Below the pieces are notes generated by a model that was not told where the DNA came from, did no database searches, and saw only the letters and a list, made by a program, of their open reading frames with translations. DNA of 32,427 bases from Myxococcaceae bacterium. GTDB taxonomy: Bacteria > Myxococcota > Myxococcia > Myxococcales > Myxococcaceae. Of the stretch, positions 18,701 through 25,991 are shown one piece after another; the first letter of the stretch is position 1, and each line of letters begins with the position of its first letter. The DNA lies in the NCBI GenBank assembly GCA_016926755.1, contig JAFGNZ010000391.1, positions 1-32,427 on the forward strand. The letters run 5' to 3'. The translations under genes and the position numbers were made by a program.

Positions 18701-21700
18701 GATGTGGACGTGTTCTCCTTCCAGGCCGAGGCGAGCCACCTGTACGACTTCACGTGCACCGGGACGAGCATCGACTGCAACGTGGAGCTGCTCAACGAGA
18801 CAGGGACGGTGCTGGCCGCGGACACCTCTTCCAACGCCTCGGCCAGGGTTCGCCTCCAGCTCACTGCCGCGGGCACGTACTACCTCCGGGTGGTGGGGGG
18901 CGGTGCGGGGAATGCCATGGGGACCTACGGCTACCAGCTGCAGGACCTGGGAGTGGATGACCACGGCAACACGTCCGACACCGCGACGCCCGTGACGCCG
19001 GGTGCACCCGCGCAGAGCGCGAGCATCGACAGCGCCAGCGACGTGGACGTCTTCTCCTTCACTGCGCTGGCGGGCCACATCTACCGGTTCACCTGCGCGG
19101 CGACCTTCGACTGCAACGTGGCGCTGGCGGACAAGGCCGGGGTGGTCCTGGCCTCCGACACAGCCCCCGCTGCGAATGCCGTGGTCGTGTTCGAGTTCAG
19201 CGCCGCGGGGACCTACTTCTACGAGATCTCCAGCGGGAACAGTGAGCTGGGGAGCTATACCTACCAGCTCGAGGACCTGGGCGTGGATGACCACGGGGAC
19301 ACGGCGGCCACGGCCACGCCCATCACCCCGTCCACCACCGCCAGCACGGGCCAGGTGGAGACGCTCGGTGACGTGGACTTCTTCTCGTTCGCGGGCTCGG
19401 CGAACACCTCCTACGCGTTCAGCTGCGCCAGCACGGCCATCGACTGCAACGTGGTGCTCTACGACTCCAACGGGACGGTGCTGCTTTCGGACACGCGCAC
19501 CAGCACCAGCGCCAAGGTGACGTACCTGGTCCGCACCGCCGCCACCTTCTTCGTAAGGGTGTACAGCGGGACCGAGTCGCTCGGCGGCTACACCTACCAG
19601 CTCGAGGACCTGGGGACGGACGATCACGGCGACACGATTGATGACGCCACCCCGGTGTTGCCTTCGACCACCTTCAGCAATGCGAGGATCAACACCGCGG
19701 CGGATGTGGACGTGTTCTCGTTCACGGCGGAGGCCAACCGCATCTACGAGATCGAGTGCCGCAGCACCGTCTTCGACTGCAACGTGGTGCTGATGGACTC
19801 GGCGGGGGGGGAGATCGCCTCTGACACCGGCATCTCCTACAACGCGCGGGTGAGGAGGGAGCTCAGCGCCGCGGGCACCTACTACTTCCGCGTCCAGTCG
19901 GGCTTCTCGGGGCTTGGCGACTACACGTACCTGCTGGAGAAGATGGGGGACGATGACCACGGGGACACGCTGGCCACGGCCACGCCCATCACGCCCATGG
20001 CCAGCAGCGCTCCGAGCCTGATCGAGACGACGAAGGATGTCGATGTCTTCGCCTTCACCGCCACCGCGGGCCACATCTACGAGTTCACCTGTACGGGGGC
20101 CACCGGCGACTGCAACCTCGAGCTGATGGACTCCACGGGGACGGTGCTCGTCCAGGACTACTCCCCGGTCTCCTCCGCCAGTGTCGCCTACGAGATCGGG
20201 ACCGAGGGTACCTATTACGTGAGGCTGCGGTTCGGGAACTACTCGTCGACCCAGACGGGCAGCTATGCCTACCAGCTCAGGGAGCTGGGGATGGATGACC
20301 ATGGGGACACGGCGGCCACGGCCACGCCCATCACCCCGTCCGCCACCACCAGCCCAGGCCGGGTGGAGACGTTCGGCGACGTGGACTTCTTCTCGTTCGA
20401 GGGGGCGGCGAACACCTCCTACGAGTTCAACTGCACTGGCACCACCCTCGACTGCAACGTGGTGCTCTATGACTCCAACGGGACGGTGTTGCTGTCAGAC
20501 ACGGGGCCAAGCGCGAGCGCCAGGGTGACGTACCTGGTCCGGACCGCCGCCACCTTCTTCGTGAGCGTGCATGGCGGGCTGTTCGACATCGGTGACTACA
20601 CCTACCAGCTCGGGGACCTGGGGACGGACGATCACGGCAACTCGATCGGAGACGCCAGCCCCGTGACGCCTTCCGCCACCTTCGCCACCGGGACGATCAA
20701 CGCCGTGGGGGATGTGGACGTGTTCTCGTTCACCGCCGTGGACAACCATGTCTACGAGGTGGAGTGCACCAGCACGGCCATCGACTGCAACGTGGCGCTG
20801 ATGAACGAGCTCGGCGCGGTGATTGCCTTCGACAACAGCAGCTCCACCACCGCGCGAGTGCGCGCGGAGGTGAGCCCCGGGGGCACGTACTCCTTCCGAG
20901 TCCAGCCAGGCACCTCGGCGCTCGGCGACTACTCGTACCGGGTGCGGGACCTGGGGCTGGATGACCACGGGGACTCGCGGGCCACCGCGACGCCCATTGC
21001 GCCCATGGCGAGCAGCGCCTCGGGCCAGATCGAGACGGTGGGGGATGACGACTTCTTCGCCTTCACCGCCGCCGCGGGCCAGATCTTCGAGTTCACCTGC
21101 GCTGCGGCCGCGCATGACTGCAACCTCGCGCTGATGGACTCCAGCGGCACCGTGCTGGCCCAGGACATCACCTCGTCCTTCTCCGCCAGGGTCAGCCAGG
21201 AGCTTGGGGCCGCGGGCACCTACTACGTGAGGCTGTGGTTCTCGAACATCCCCTCTCCGCCGTACGGGGGCTACACGTACCAGCTCAAGGATCTGGGGAC
21301 GGATGACCACGGGGACTCGTTCGCCACGGCCACGCCCATCACTCCGTCCGCCACGAGCAGCACCGGGCGAGTGGAGACGCTTGGGGACCTGGATCACTTC
21401 TCGTTCGCGGGCTCGGCGAACACCACCTACGAGTTCACCTGCTCCAGCAGCGCCATCGACTGCGACGTGGTGCTCTATGACTCCAGCGGGACGCTGGTGC
21501 AGTCGGACACGAGCTCCAGCACCAGCGCCAAGGTGACGTACCTGGTGAAGCTCGCCGGCACCTTCTATGTGAGGGTGTACAGCGGGACGACGACCATCGG
21601 GGCCTATACGTACCAGCTCAAGGATCTGGGGATGGATGACCACGGCAACACCCTGGCCGACGCCACCCCGGTCACTCCCACGAGCACCTTCAGCAACGCG

Positions 21701-24298
21701 AGGATCGACGCCGCGGGGGACGTGGATGTCTTCTCGTTCATCGCGGAGGCCGGCCACATCTACGAGGCGGAGTGCAGCACCACGGCCTTCAACTGCAACC
21801 TGGTGCTGATGGACTCGGCGGGGACGGTGATCGTCTCCGACACCAGCGGCGCTACCTCCGCGTCGGTGAGGGCGGAGCTGAACACGGCGGGCACCTACTA
21901 CTTCCGCGTCCAGCCGGGCTCGTTCTTCGGTGACTACTCATACCGGCTGCGGGATCTGGGGGTGGATGACCACGGGGACACGCTGGCCACGGCCACGCCT
22001 ATCTTGGTGTCCGCCAGCGCCACGAACGCGAAGTTCGAGGTCTCTGGCGACGTGGACTGGCTCTCGTTCACGGCGCAGGCCGGCCACATCTACGAGTTCA
22101 CCTGCGGCAGCGGGATCATCAACTGCAACGTGTACCTGACGGACGCGGCGGGCAACACGCTGGTGTCGGACACCTCGAGCGCTCTCTCCGCGACCGTGCG
22201 CTGGGAGTTCAACGTGGAGGGCACCTACTACCTGAGGGCGGTGGCCGCCAACTGGAGCAGCGCCAACGACTACTCGTACCAGCTGCAGGAGCTGGGGGTG
22301 GATGACCATGGGGACACGCTGGCCACGGCCACCCCCATCGTGCCGCCCACCACCGCAACGGATGCGAAGTTCGAGGTGGCCGGAGATGAGGACTGGTTCT
22401 CGTTCACGGCGCTGGCCGGCCATGTCTACGAGTTCAGCTGCGGCACCACGGCCATCAACTGCAACGTGTACCTGACGGATGCGGCGGGCGTCACCGTGGT
22501 GTCGGACACCGCGACCTCCAACTCGGCCACCGTGCGCTGGGAGTTCAGCGCGGAGGGCACCTACTACCTGAGGGTGGTGGCCGCCAACTGGAACAGCTCC
22601 AACGGCTACTCGTACCAGCTCCAGGAGCTGGGGGTGGATGACCACGGAGACACGCTGGCCACGGCCACGCCCATCGTGCCGACCATCACCTTCGTGGATG
22701 CGAAGTTCGAGGTGGCCGGAGACGAGGACTGGTTCTCGTTCACGGCGCAGGCCGGCCATGTCTACGAGTTCAGCTGCAACAGCGGGGTCATCAACTGCAA
22801 CGTGTACCTGACGGACGCGGCGGGCGTCACCGTGGTTTCGGACACCGCGACCACCAGAGCCGCCACCGTGCGCTGGGAGTTCAGCGCGGGGGGCGTCTAC
22901 TACCTGAGGGTGGTGGCCGCGGACTGGAGCAGCTCCAATAGCTACTCGTATCGGCTGCAGGACCTGGGGCTGGACGATCATGGAGACACGCTGGCCACGG
23001 CCACGCCCATCGTGCCGATCACCACCACCACCTTGACGAGCGCGAAGTTCGAGGTGGCCGGAGATGAGGACTGGTTCTCGTTCACGGCGCAGGCCGGCCG
23101 CATCTACGAGTTCCTCTGCTTCGGCGGCATCCACTGCGACGTGTACCTGGTGGACGCGGCGGGCAACACGGTGGTGTCGGACACCACGACCGCTGGCTTC
23201 GGGACGGTGCGGTGGGAGTTCGACACGGGGGGGACCTATTACCTGAGGGCGGTGGCCATCGACTGGGGCACCAGCTTCGTCAACTACCAGTACCGCCTCC
23301 AGGACCTGGGAGTGGATGACGCCGGGGACACGCAGGCCACGGCAAGATCCATCACGCCGACCCTCTCCTCGCTCAACGCGAAGTTCGAGGTCTCCGGAGA
23401 CGAGGACTGGTTCCGGTTCACGGCCCAGGCCGGTCACATCTACGACTTCCGCTGCGACGCCTCGTCCCTCGGCTGCAACGTGTACCTGTTGGATGCAGCG
23501 GGCAACACGCTGGTGTCAGGCTCCTCGGCCTCCTCCTTCGCCGCCGTGCGCTGGGAGCTCAACACGGGGGGCACCTACTACCTGAGGGTGTTCTCCACGT
23601 TCTGGACCAGCAGCTCCAACAGCTACACGTACTGGCTCCAGGACATGGGGCTGGACGATCATGGAGACACGCTGGCCACGGCCACGCCCATCGCTCCCGC
23701 GGGCAGCTCCACGAACGCGAAGTTTGATGTCCCTGGAGACGAGGACTGGTTCCAGTTCACGGCGCAGGCCGGCCACATCTACACCTTCTACTGCAACAGC
23801 CTGTCCCTCAACTGTGACGCGTACCTGATGGATGCCGCGGGCGTGACGATGGTGTCGGACACCCGGAGCTCCTCCTTCGCGCAAGTGTCCTGGGAGTTCA
23901 GCACAGGGGGGACGTATTACCTGCGAGCCGTGACGGTCGGGTCCTGGAGCAACGGCTCCATCGGCTACCAGTACTGGCTTCGGGATATGGGAGTGGATGA
24001 TCACGGAGACACGTTCGCGACAGCCTCCGTGAGCACGCTGGGCGTCAGCGCCCCCGGCAACATCGAGTTCTCCGCGGACCTGGACTTCTTCGCCTTGAGC
24101 CTGGAGGCCGGCACCTCGTACACGGTGACGACGACTGGGAGCTCCACCACGCTCACCGTGTACGGCCCCGACCAGGCCACGGTGCTGGCCACGGGCTCGG
24201 GGCCTCTCACCTTCACCAGCGGTGCGGCAGGGGCGCACTACATCCAGGTTCAGGGGGTGGGAACGGCCACAGGGGCGTACACGGTGACCGTTCAGTAG
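15758..24298 (+). CDS. Giant lipoprotein: three EGF-like and 24 PPC-like modules
   Basis: 2846 residues. MSRSLKVASLAFCALVITAG followed by LAGC is a lipoprotein signal (Cys24). Residues 34-154 hold three EGF-like units of six cysteines each (34-66, 77-113, 119-154). From about residue 197 to the end there are 24 tandem beta-sandwich modules of ~110 residues, of the form GDVDVFSF..AGHIYEFTC...DCNV.L.DSAGTVL.SDT..GTYYLRV...Y.YQL.DLG, joined by DDHGDTLATATPI. This matches the PPC (bacterial pre-peptidase C-terminal) pattern. Modules 3-23 each carry one close cysteine pair; 1, 2 and 24 do not. No protease or other catalytic domain is present. An alternative TTG at 15722 has a better ribosome site (GGAGGGG) but gives a less usual signal. 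The likely role is a surface-exposed adhesin or structural fibre, by inference. Confidence 0.9.
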   Translation: MSRSLKVASLAFCALVITAGLAGCPGGEEPQEPCEGVVCGPGRCVVSEGRAACECEPGHHPEGLTCVEDDQPPKNPCEPNPCMQPDRGQCSSVDGGAVCGCTPGTQEGDGGVCVPPNPCEPNPCTTPNKTDCSVSNGQPVCACVSGYLPEGEGCVPEPTITCEGQHSAGDTFEPDECPALARDVGPGGAQNEGHTLSPVADEDWFKLTAVAGHVYEAVATGAAGARLDLDLYAADGSTVLVSDHSGQAGVQIVHKATVSGALFVRVRAFVPGETGAYSITLQDLGEDDFADEPALATTLTAPSGTPVSGALQFGGDRDVVKLALSAGHSYRFEAAWTEPSTAALRLELLAPDRTTVVGSNEAVAPQLLTRITSAGDYYLRLQEPTGKVRAGYAFTVTDLGADDHGDGPSESSPVIIDGPAVPGGFERPGDVDVFSFNAQAGHIYAFTCNPGGGAADCLVSLSDSAGDVLATDNNGGTGYILYEYMQAGTYYFRLSSSTVGSYTYQLEDLGFDDHGDTRETATDITSFATPTGARLEVPGDVDFLRFSAETERIYSFTCTSIAFPCAVELQDAAGAVLASGTATADSLELSHTFTSAGTAYVRISSGAASGTGSYTWLLRSEHVDDHGDTIDTATPISAGAGVATGQLEELGDVDVFRFSATAGHIYRFTCGSNAHDCDVELLDASGAVIVSATGPETTAIITYEFNTGGVWYYRVRTDASATGAYTYTLEDLGVDDHGDASSDATALSAPASGTGRLELEGDVDVFSFSGAAEEVYEFTCTGTSVDCNVLLVDSNGTTVASDTAAGANAKITYRLSQAGTWFLHVKSTPESTGSYGYQLVNLGTDEHGNTPGTATPVVVGAPAAGGRIDTPGDVDVFSFDALAGHIYELTCTSTNLSCELQLMNGAGTVLAFDSGASAKILYEMGPGGTYYTRIAGGAGAVGTYTYRIVDLGLDDYGDTLATATAITAGAPVATGTLELSGDVDVFSFQAEASHLYDFTCTGTSIDCNVELLNETGTVLAADTSSNASARVRLQLTAAGTYYLRVVGGGAGNAMGTYGYQLQDLGVDDHGNTSDTATPVTPGAPAQSASIDSASDVDVFSFTALAGHIYRFTCAATFDCNVALADKAGVVLASDTAPAANAVVVFEFSAAGTYFYEISSGNSELGSYTYQLEDLGVDDHGDTAATATPITPSTTASTGQVETLGDVDFFSFAGSANTSYAFSCASTAIDCNVVLYDSNGTVLLSDTRTSTSAKVTYLVRTAATFFVRVYSGTESLGGYTYQLEDLGTDDHGDTIDDATPVLPSTTFSNARINTAADVDVFSFTAEANRIYEIECRSTVFDCNVVLMDSAGGEIASDTGISYNARVRRELSAAGTYYFRVQSGFSGLGDYTYLLEKMGDDDHGDTLATATPITPMASSAPSLIETTKDVDVFAFTATAGHIYEFTCTGATGDCNLELMDSTGTVLVQDYSPVSSASVAYEIGTEGTYYVRLRFGNYSSTQTGSYAYQLRELGMDDHGDTAATATPITPSATTSPGRVETFGDVDFFSFEGAANTSYEFNCTGTTLDCNVVLYDSNGTVLLSDTGPSASARVTYLVRTAATFFVSVHGGLFDIGDYTYQLGDLGTDDHGNSIGDASPVTPSATFATGTINAVGDVDVFSFTAVDNHVYEVECTSTAIDCNVALMNELGAVIAFDNSSSTTARVRAEVSPGGTYSFRVQPGTSALGDYSYRVRDLGLDDHGDSRATATPIAPMASSASGQIETVGDDDFFAFTAAAGQIFEFTCAAAAHDCNLALMDSSGTVLAQDITSSFSARVSQELGAAGTYYVRLWFSNIPSPPYGGYTYQLKDLGTDDHGDSFATATPITPSATSSTGRVETLGDLDHFSFAGSANTTYEFTCSSSAIDCDVVLYDSSGTLVQSDTSSSTSAKVTYLVKLAGTFYVRVYSGTTTIGAYTYQLKDLGMDDHGNTLADATPVTPTSTFSNARIDAAGDVDVFSFIAEAGHIYEAECSTTAFNCNLVLMDSAGTVIVSDTSGATSASVRAELNTAGTYYFRVQPGSFFGDYSYRLRDLGVDDHGDTLATATPILVSASATNAKFEVSGDVDWLSFTAQAGHIYEFTCGSGIINCNVYLTDAAGNTLVSDTSSALSATVRWEFNVEGTYYLRAVAANWSSANDYSYQLQELGVDDHGDTLATATPIVPPTTATDAKFEVAGDEDWFSFTALAGHVYEFSCGTTAINCNVYLTDAAGVTVVSDTATSNSATVRWEFSAEGTYYLRVVAANWNSSNGYSYQLQELGVDDHGDTLATATPIVPTITFVDAKFEVAGDEDWFSFTAQAGHVYEFSCNSGVINCNVYLTDAAGVTVVSDTATTRAATVRWEFSAGGVYYLRVVAADWSSSNSYSYRLQDLGLDDHGDTLATATPIVPITTTTLTSAKFEVAGDEDWFSFTAQAGRIYEFLCFGGIHCDVYLVDAAGNTVVSDTTTAGFGTVRWEFDTGGTYYLRAVAIDWGTSFVNYQYRLQDLGVDDAGDTQATARSITPTLSSLNAKFEVSGDEDWFRFTAQAGHIYDFRCDASSLGCNVYLLDAAGNTLVSGSSASSFAAVRWELNTGGTYYLRVFSTFWTSSSNSYTYWLQDMGLDDHGDTLATATPIAPAGSSTNAKFDVPGDEDWFQFTAQAGHIYTFYCNSLSLNCDAYLMDAAGVTMVSDTRSSSFAQVSWEFSTGGTYYLRAVTVGSWSNGSIGYQYWLRDMGVDDHGDTFATASVSTLGVSAPGNIEFSADLDFFALSLEAGTSYTVTTTGSSTTLTVYGPDQATVLATGSGPLTFTSGAAGAHYIQVQGVGTATGAYTVTVQ
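15857..16219 (+). repeat. Three EGF-like modules within the giant lipoprotein
   Basis: Each unit has the pattern C-x4-C-x(4-7)-C-x(8)-C-x-C-x(10-11)-C. Units 2 and 3 open with CEPNPC. Six cysteines per unit suggest three disulfides each, near the membrane anchor. Confidence 0.75.
16346..24295 (+). repeat. 24 tandem PPC-like modules
   Basis: Module starts, taken at the residue two before the GD of the GDVD-type motif, are 16346 (approximate), 16694, 17036, 17366, 17702, 18032, 18365, 18692, 19031, 19361, 19694, 20027, 20369, 20702, 21035, 21377, 21710, 22040, 22376, 22712, 23054, 23390, 23729 and 24068. Lengths are 109-114 residues except the last, which is 76 and lacks the linker and cysteines. 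Modules 18-23 are close to one another and share GDEDWFSFTAQAGH and TVRWEFS, suggesting recent single-module duplication. Confidence 0.85.
19361..22039 (+). repeat. Higher-order repeat of three modules, 1008-base period
   Basis: Modules 10-11-12 (19361-20368) and 13-14-15 (20369-21376) are two copies of an A-B-C unit with module lengths 111, 111 and 114 residues in both, exactly 1008 bases each. Modules 16-17 (21377-22039) are a third, partial A-B copy. Type A is recognised by VVLYDSNGTVLLSDT and VTYLVRTAATFF, type B by VECTST/IECRST with LMDSAG, type C by an extra three residues near the end. Amplification of a whole three-module block explains this. Confidence 0.85.
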
Positions 24299-24352
24299 GA
24301 GACAGCTCCCGCGCTCGCGATCCAAGCCGCCCCGCACCTCTCAAAGAGTCGT

Positions 24353-24386
24353 ACACGGGGCGCCCAGGCCGGGGGCGCTCCCGTGT
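24353..24386 (+). terminator. Long hairpin after the giant gene
   Basis: ACACGGG-GCGCCC (24353-24365) pairs with GGGCGC-(T)-CCCGTGT (24373-24386): 13 pairs with one bulged T and a 7-base loop. It is followed by CTTC, a poor T tract. It ends just before the ribosome site (AGAGAGG, 24392-24398) of the next gene. Confidence 0.6.
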
Positions 24387-24404
24387 CTTCCAGAGAGGTG
24401 TGAC

Positions 24405-25796
24405 TTGGTGGCAATGAAGCGACAGCTGTGGATGGCCGTGGCGACGCTCGTCCTCGCGGCCTGTGGTGGTAGTGACAACGTTCAGGTGCGCGGCAGGGTG
24501 ACCGACCAGCAGGGCACTCAGCGCCAGGACATCCGCCGGGCCTTCGACAATGGGCTGGGAGGCTCGGGCTCGGTGTCCGCGGCCTCGAAGGTCCAGGTGA
24601 GCACGGTGGGGCCGAATGGAGCGCTCACCGTCGTGGGCGAGGCGGAGCTCTCCGCCCAGGGCAGCTACACGGTCGAGGTCCCTCCGGGCGAGCAGCGGCT
24701 GATCGTCCAGGCGGTGGATGACTCCGGCGCCGTGGTGGCCTCGGCGCTGCTCGACGCCAGCGGGGAGGCGGAGACCGCGGTCGCCCCGCCGATGGACAGC
24801 GAGAGCTCACTGGAGGCCGAGCTCTTCGTCCAGATGGTGGCGGACGGAGCCCAGGCTGCCCAGACCAACACGGTGGACCTGCGCGCTCGCGTCAACACCA
24901 ACATGGCGGCGGCGGTGCAGCAGGGGGCCAGCACGCGTGAGTCGATCAAGGCGCGGGTGAAGGCGCTGGCGGAGGCCGTGCGCGCCGCGCAGGAGGCGGA
25001 GCTCCGCGCCTACTCCCAGGCGGGTGTGCAGACGAGCCAGTCGGCCCTCTTCGAGGCGGAGCTGACCGCGGCCGCGAAGCTCAACGCGGCGCTGGATGCG
25101 GGCACCGCCGTCGAGGCGGCCTACCAGGAGTTCTACGCGGAGCTGGCCGCGGCGGCCGAGCGGCTGGGCGCCAAGGCGCAGGAGCAGGCCCGGGGCGAGA
25201 GCTCCGCGAGCGTGGCCTTCCGCGCCACGGTGAAGGCGCGCCTGTCCGCGCAGGACGCGCAGCCGCTGGTGGATGCGTCCCTGCGCGCCGCGGCGGCGGC
25301 CGAGGCGAGGGCGTCCGGGGCGGCGCTCACGGCCCTCCTCCAGGCGGCGGCCGCCACGGACGCGGCGTCCCAGCAGGCGGCGACGGCGGCGACGACGCTG
25401 CGCTCCAACGTGAGCGCCTCGACGACCGCGGCGGCCGCGGCGCAGGCGTTCGCGGGCTTCTCGGCGAGCGTGGCCACCGGCGCGGACGTGGAGGCCACCG
25501 TGCTGGGCTCCTATCTGAGCGCCAACGTGACCAACCAGCTCGTCATCTCCGGGGCCGTGCAGGCCACGGCGACCGCGGCGGCCACGCTGGACACGGCGCT
25601 GGACGCGGCGGTGGAGGTGGCGGTCACCAGCAGCCAGACGGACTTCACCCGGCTGGCCACGGGCATCGCTGATGCCTACGCCGCCTATGCCGCTGCCGTG
25701 GAGGCCCAGTCCACGGCGCTCGCGGCGTTCGGGACGAAGGCGTCTCCGGCGGTGGAACTCCTGCTGATCTCGGAAGGCTCCTACCGCCTGCGGTAG
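24405..25796 (+). CDS. Alanine-rich lipoprotein with N-terminal beta domain
   Basis: 463 residues. MVAMKRQLWMAVATLVLAAC is a lipoprotein signal (LAAC, Cys20). Residues ~26-110 look like a small beta-sandwich of the carboxypeptidase-regulatory kind (VRGRVTDQQG, QGSYTVEVPPGEQRLIVQAV). From ~120 onward the protein is almost entirely helical and extremely rich in Ala, with long stretches such as AAAAEARASGAALTALLQAA, likely an extended helical bundle or coiled coil. No enzyme motif is seen. AGAGAGG lies six bases before TTG 24405; an ATG at 24414 is too far from it, so I prefer TTG. It lies 106 bases after the giant lipoprotein gene, with a hairpin between, so it may be a separate or partly coupled unit. 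Function unknown. Confidence 0.82.
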   Translation: MVAMKRQLWMAVATLVLAACGGSDNVQVRGRVTDQQGTQRQDIRRAFDNGLGGSGSVSAASKVQVSTVGPNGALTVVGEAELSAQGSYTVEVPPGEQRLIVQAVDDSGAVVASALLDASGEAETAVAPPMDSESSLEAELFVQMVADGAQAAQTNTVDLRARVNTNMAAAVQQGASTRESIKARVKALAEAVRAAQEAELRAYSQAGVQTSQSALFEAELTAAAKLNAALDAGTAVEAAYQEFYAELAAAAERLGAKAQEQARGESSASVAFRATVKARLSAQDAQPLVDASLRAAAAAEARASGAALTALLQAAAATDAASQQAATAATTLRSNVSASTTAAAAAQAFAGFSASVATGADVEATVLGSYLSANVTNQLVISGAVQATATAAATLDTALDAAVEVAVTSSQTDFTRLATGIADAYAAYAAAVEAQSTALAAFGTKASPAVELLLISEGSYRLR

Positions 25797-25816
25797 TGCT
25801 CCAGGACGAGCTGGCA

Positions 25817-25835
25817 TGAGGGGCTCGGCCCCTCG
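25817..25835 (+). terminator. Compact hairpin after the alanine-rich lipoprotein gene
   Basis: GAGGGGC (25818-25824), loop TCG, GCCCCTC (25828-25834), extendable by a T-G pair. It starts about 21 bases after the stop. No T tract follows. The rest of the 195-base gap before tex shows nothing clear. Confidence 0.45.
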
Positions 25836-25991
25836 TGTCGAAGGCTGTAGGGGTGCCCGGGGAGGGAGGGGCTGGATGGGCGGGGAGGGGGCGGTGGACG
25901 TCGCGGGAGGGTTCCCTCTCCGGGCACTCGTTGTCACGCCCCAGGCTGGGAAGCAGGCGGCGGAGGCCGCGGGTGATAGGGTGGCGCTGCC

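Noticed and set aside
17060-20302. 1080-codon open frame antisense to the giant lipoprotein gene
   Set aside because: It arises from the repetitive, G/C-third-position-rich sense strand. Its product is His/Arg/Val-rich low complexity with no domain, and other long antisense frames (20495-21757, 21938-23437) behave the same way.
16346-24295. Repeats as a CRISPR array or transposon remnant
   Set aside because: The period is about 330 bases, fully in frame and protein-coding, with diverged DNA between copies. There are no short identical repeats with unique spacers and no inverted ends.
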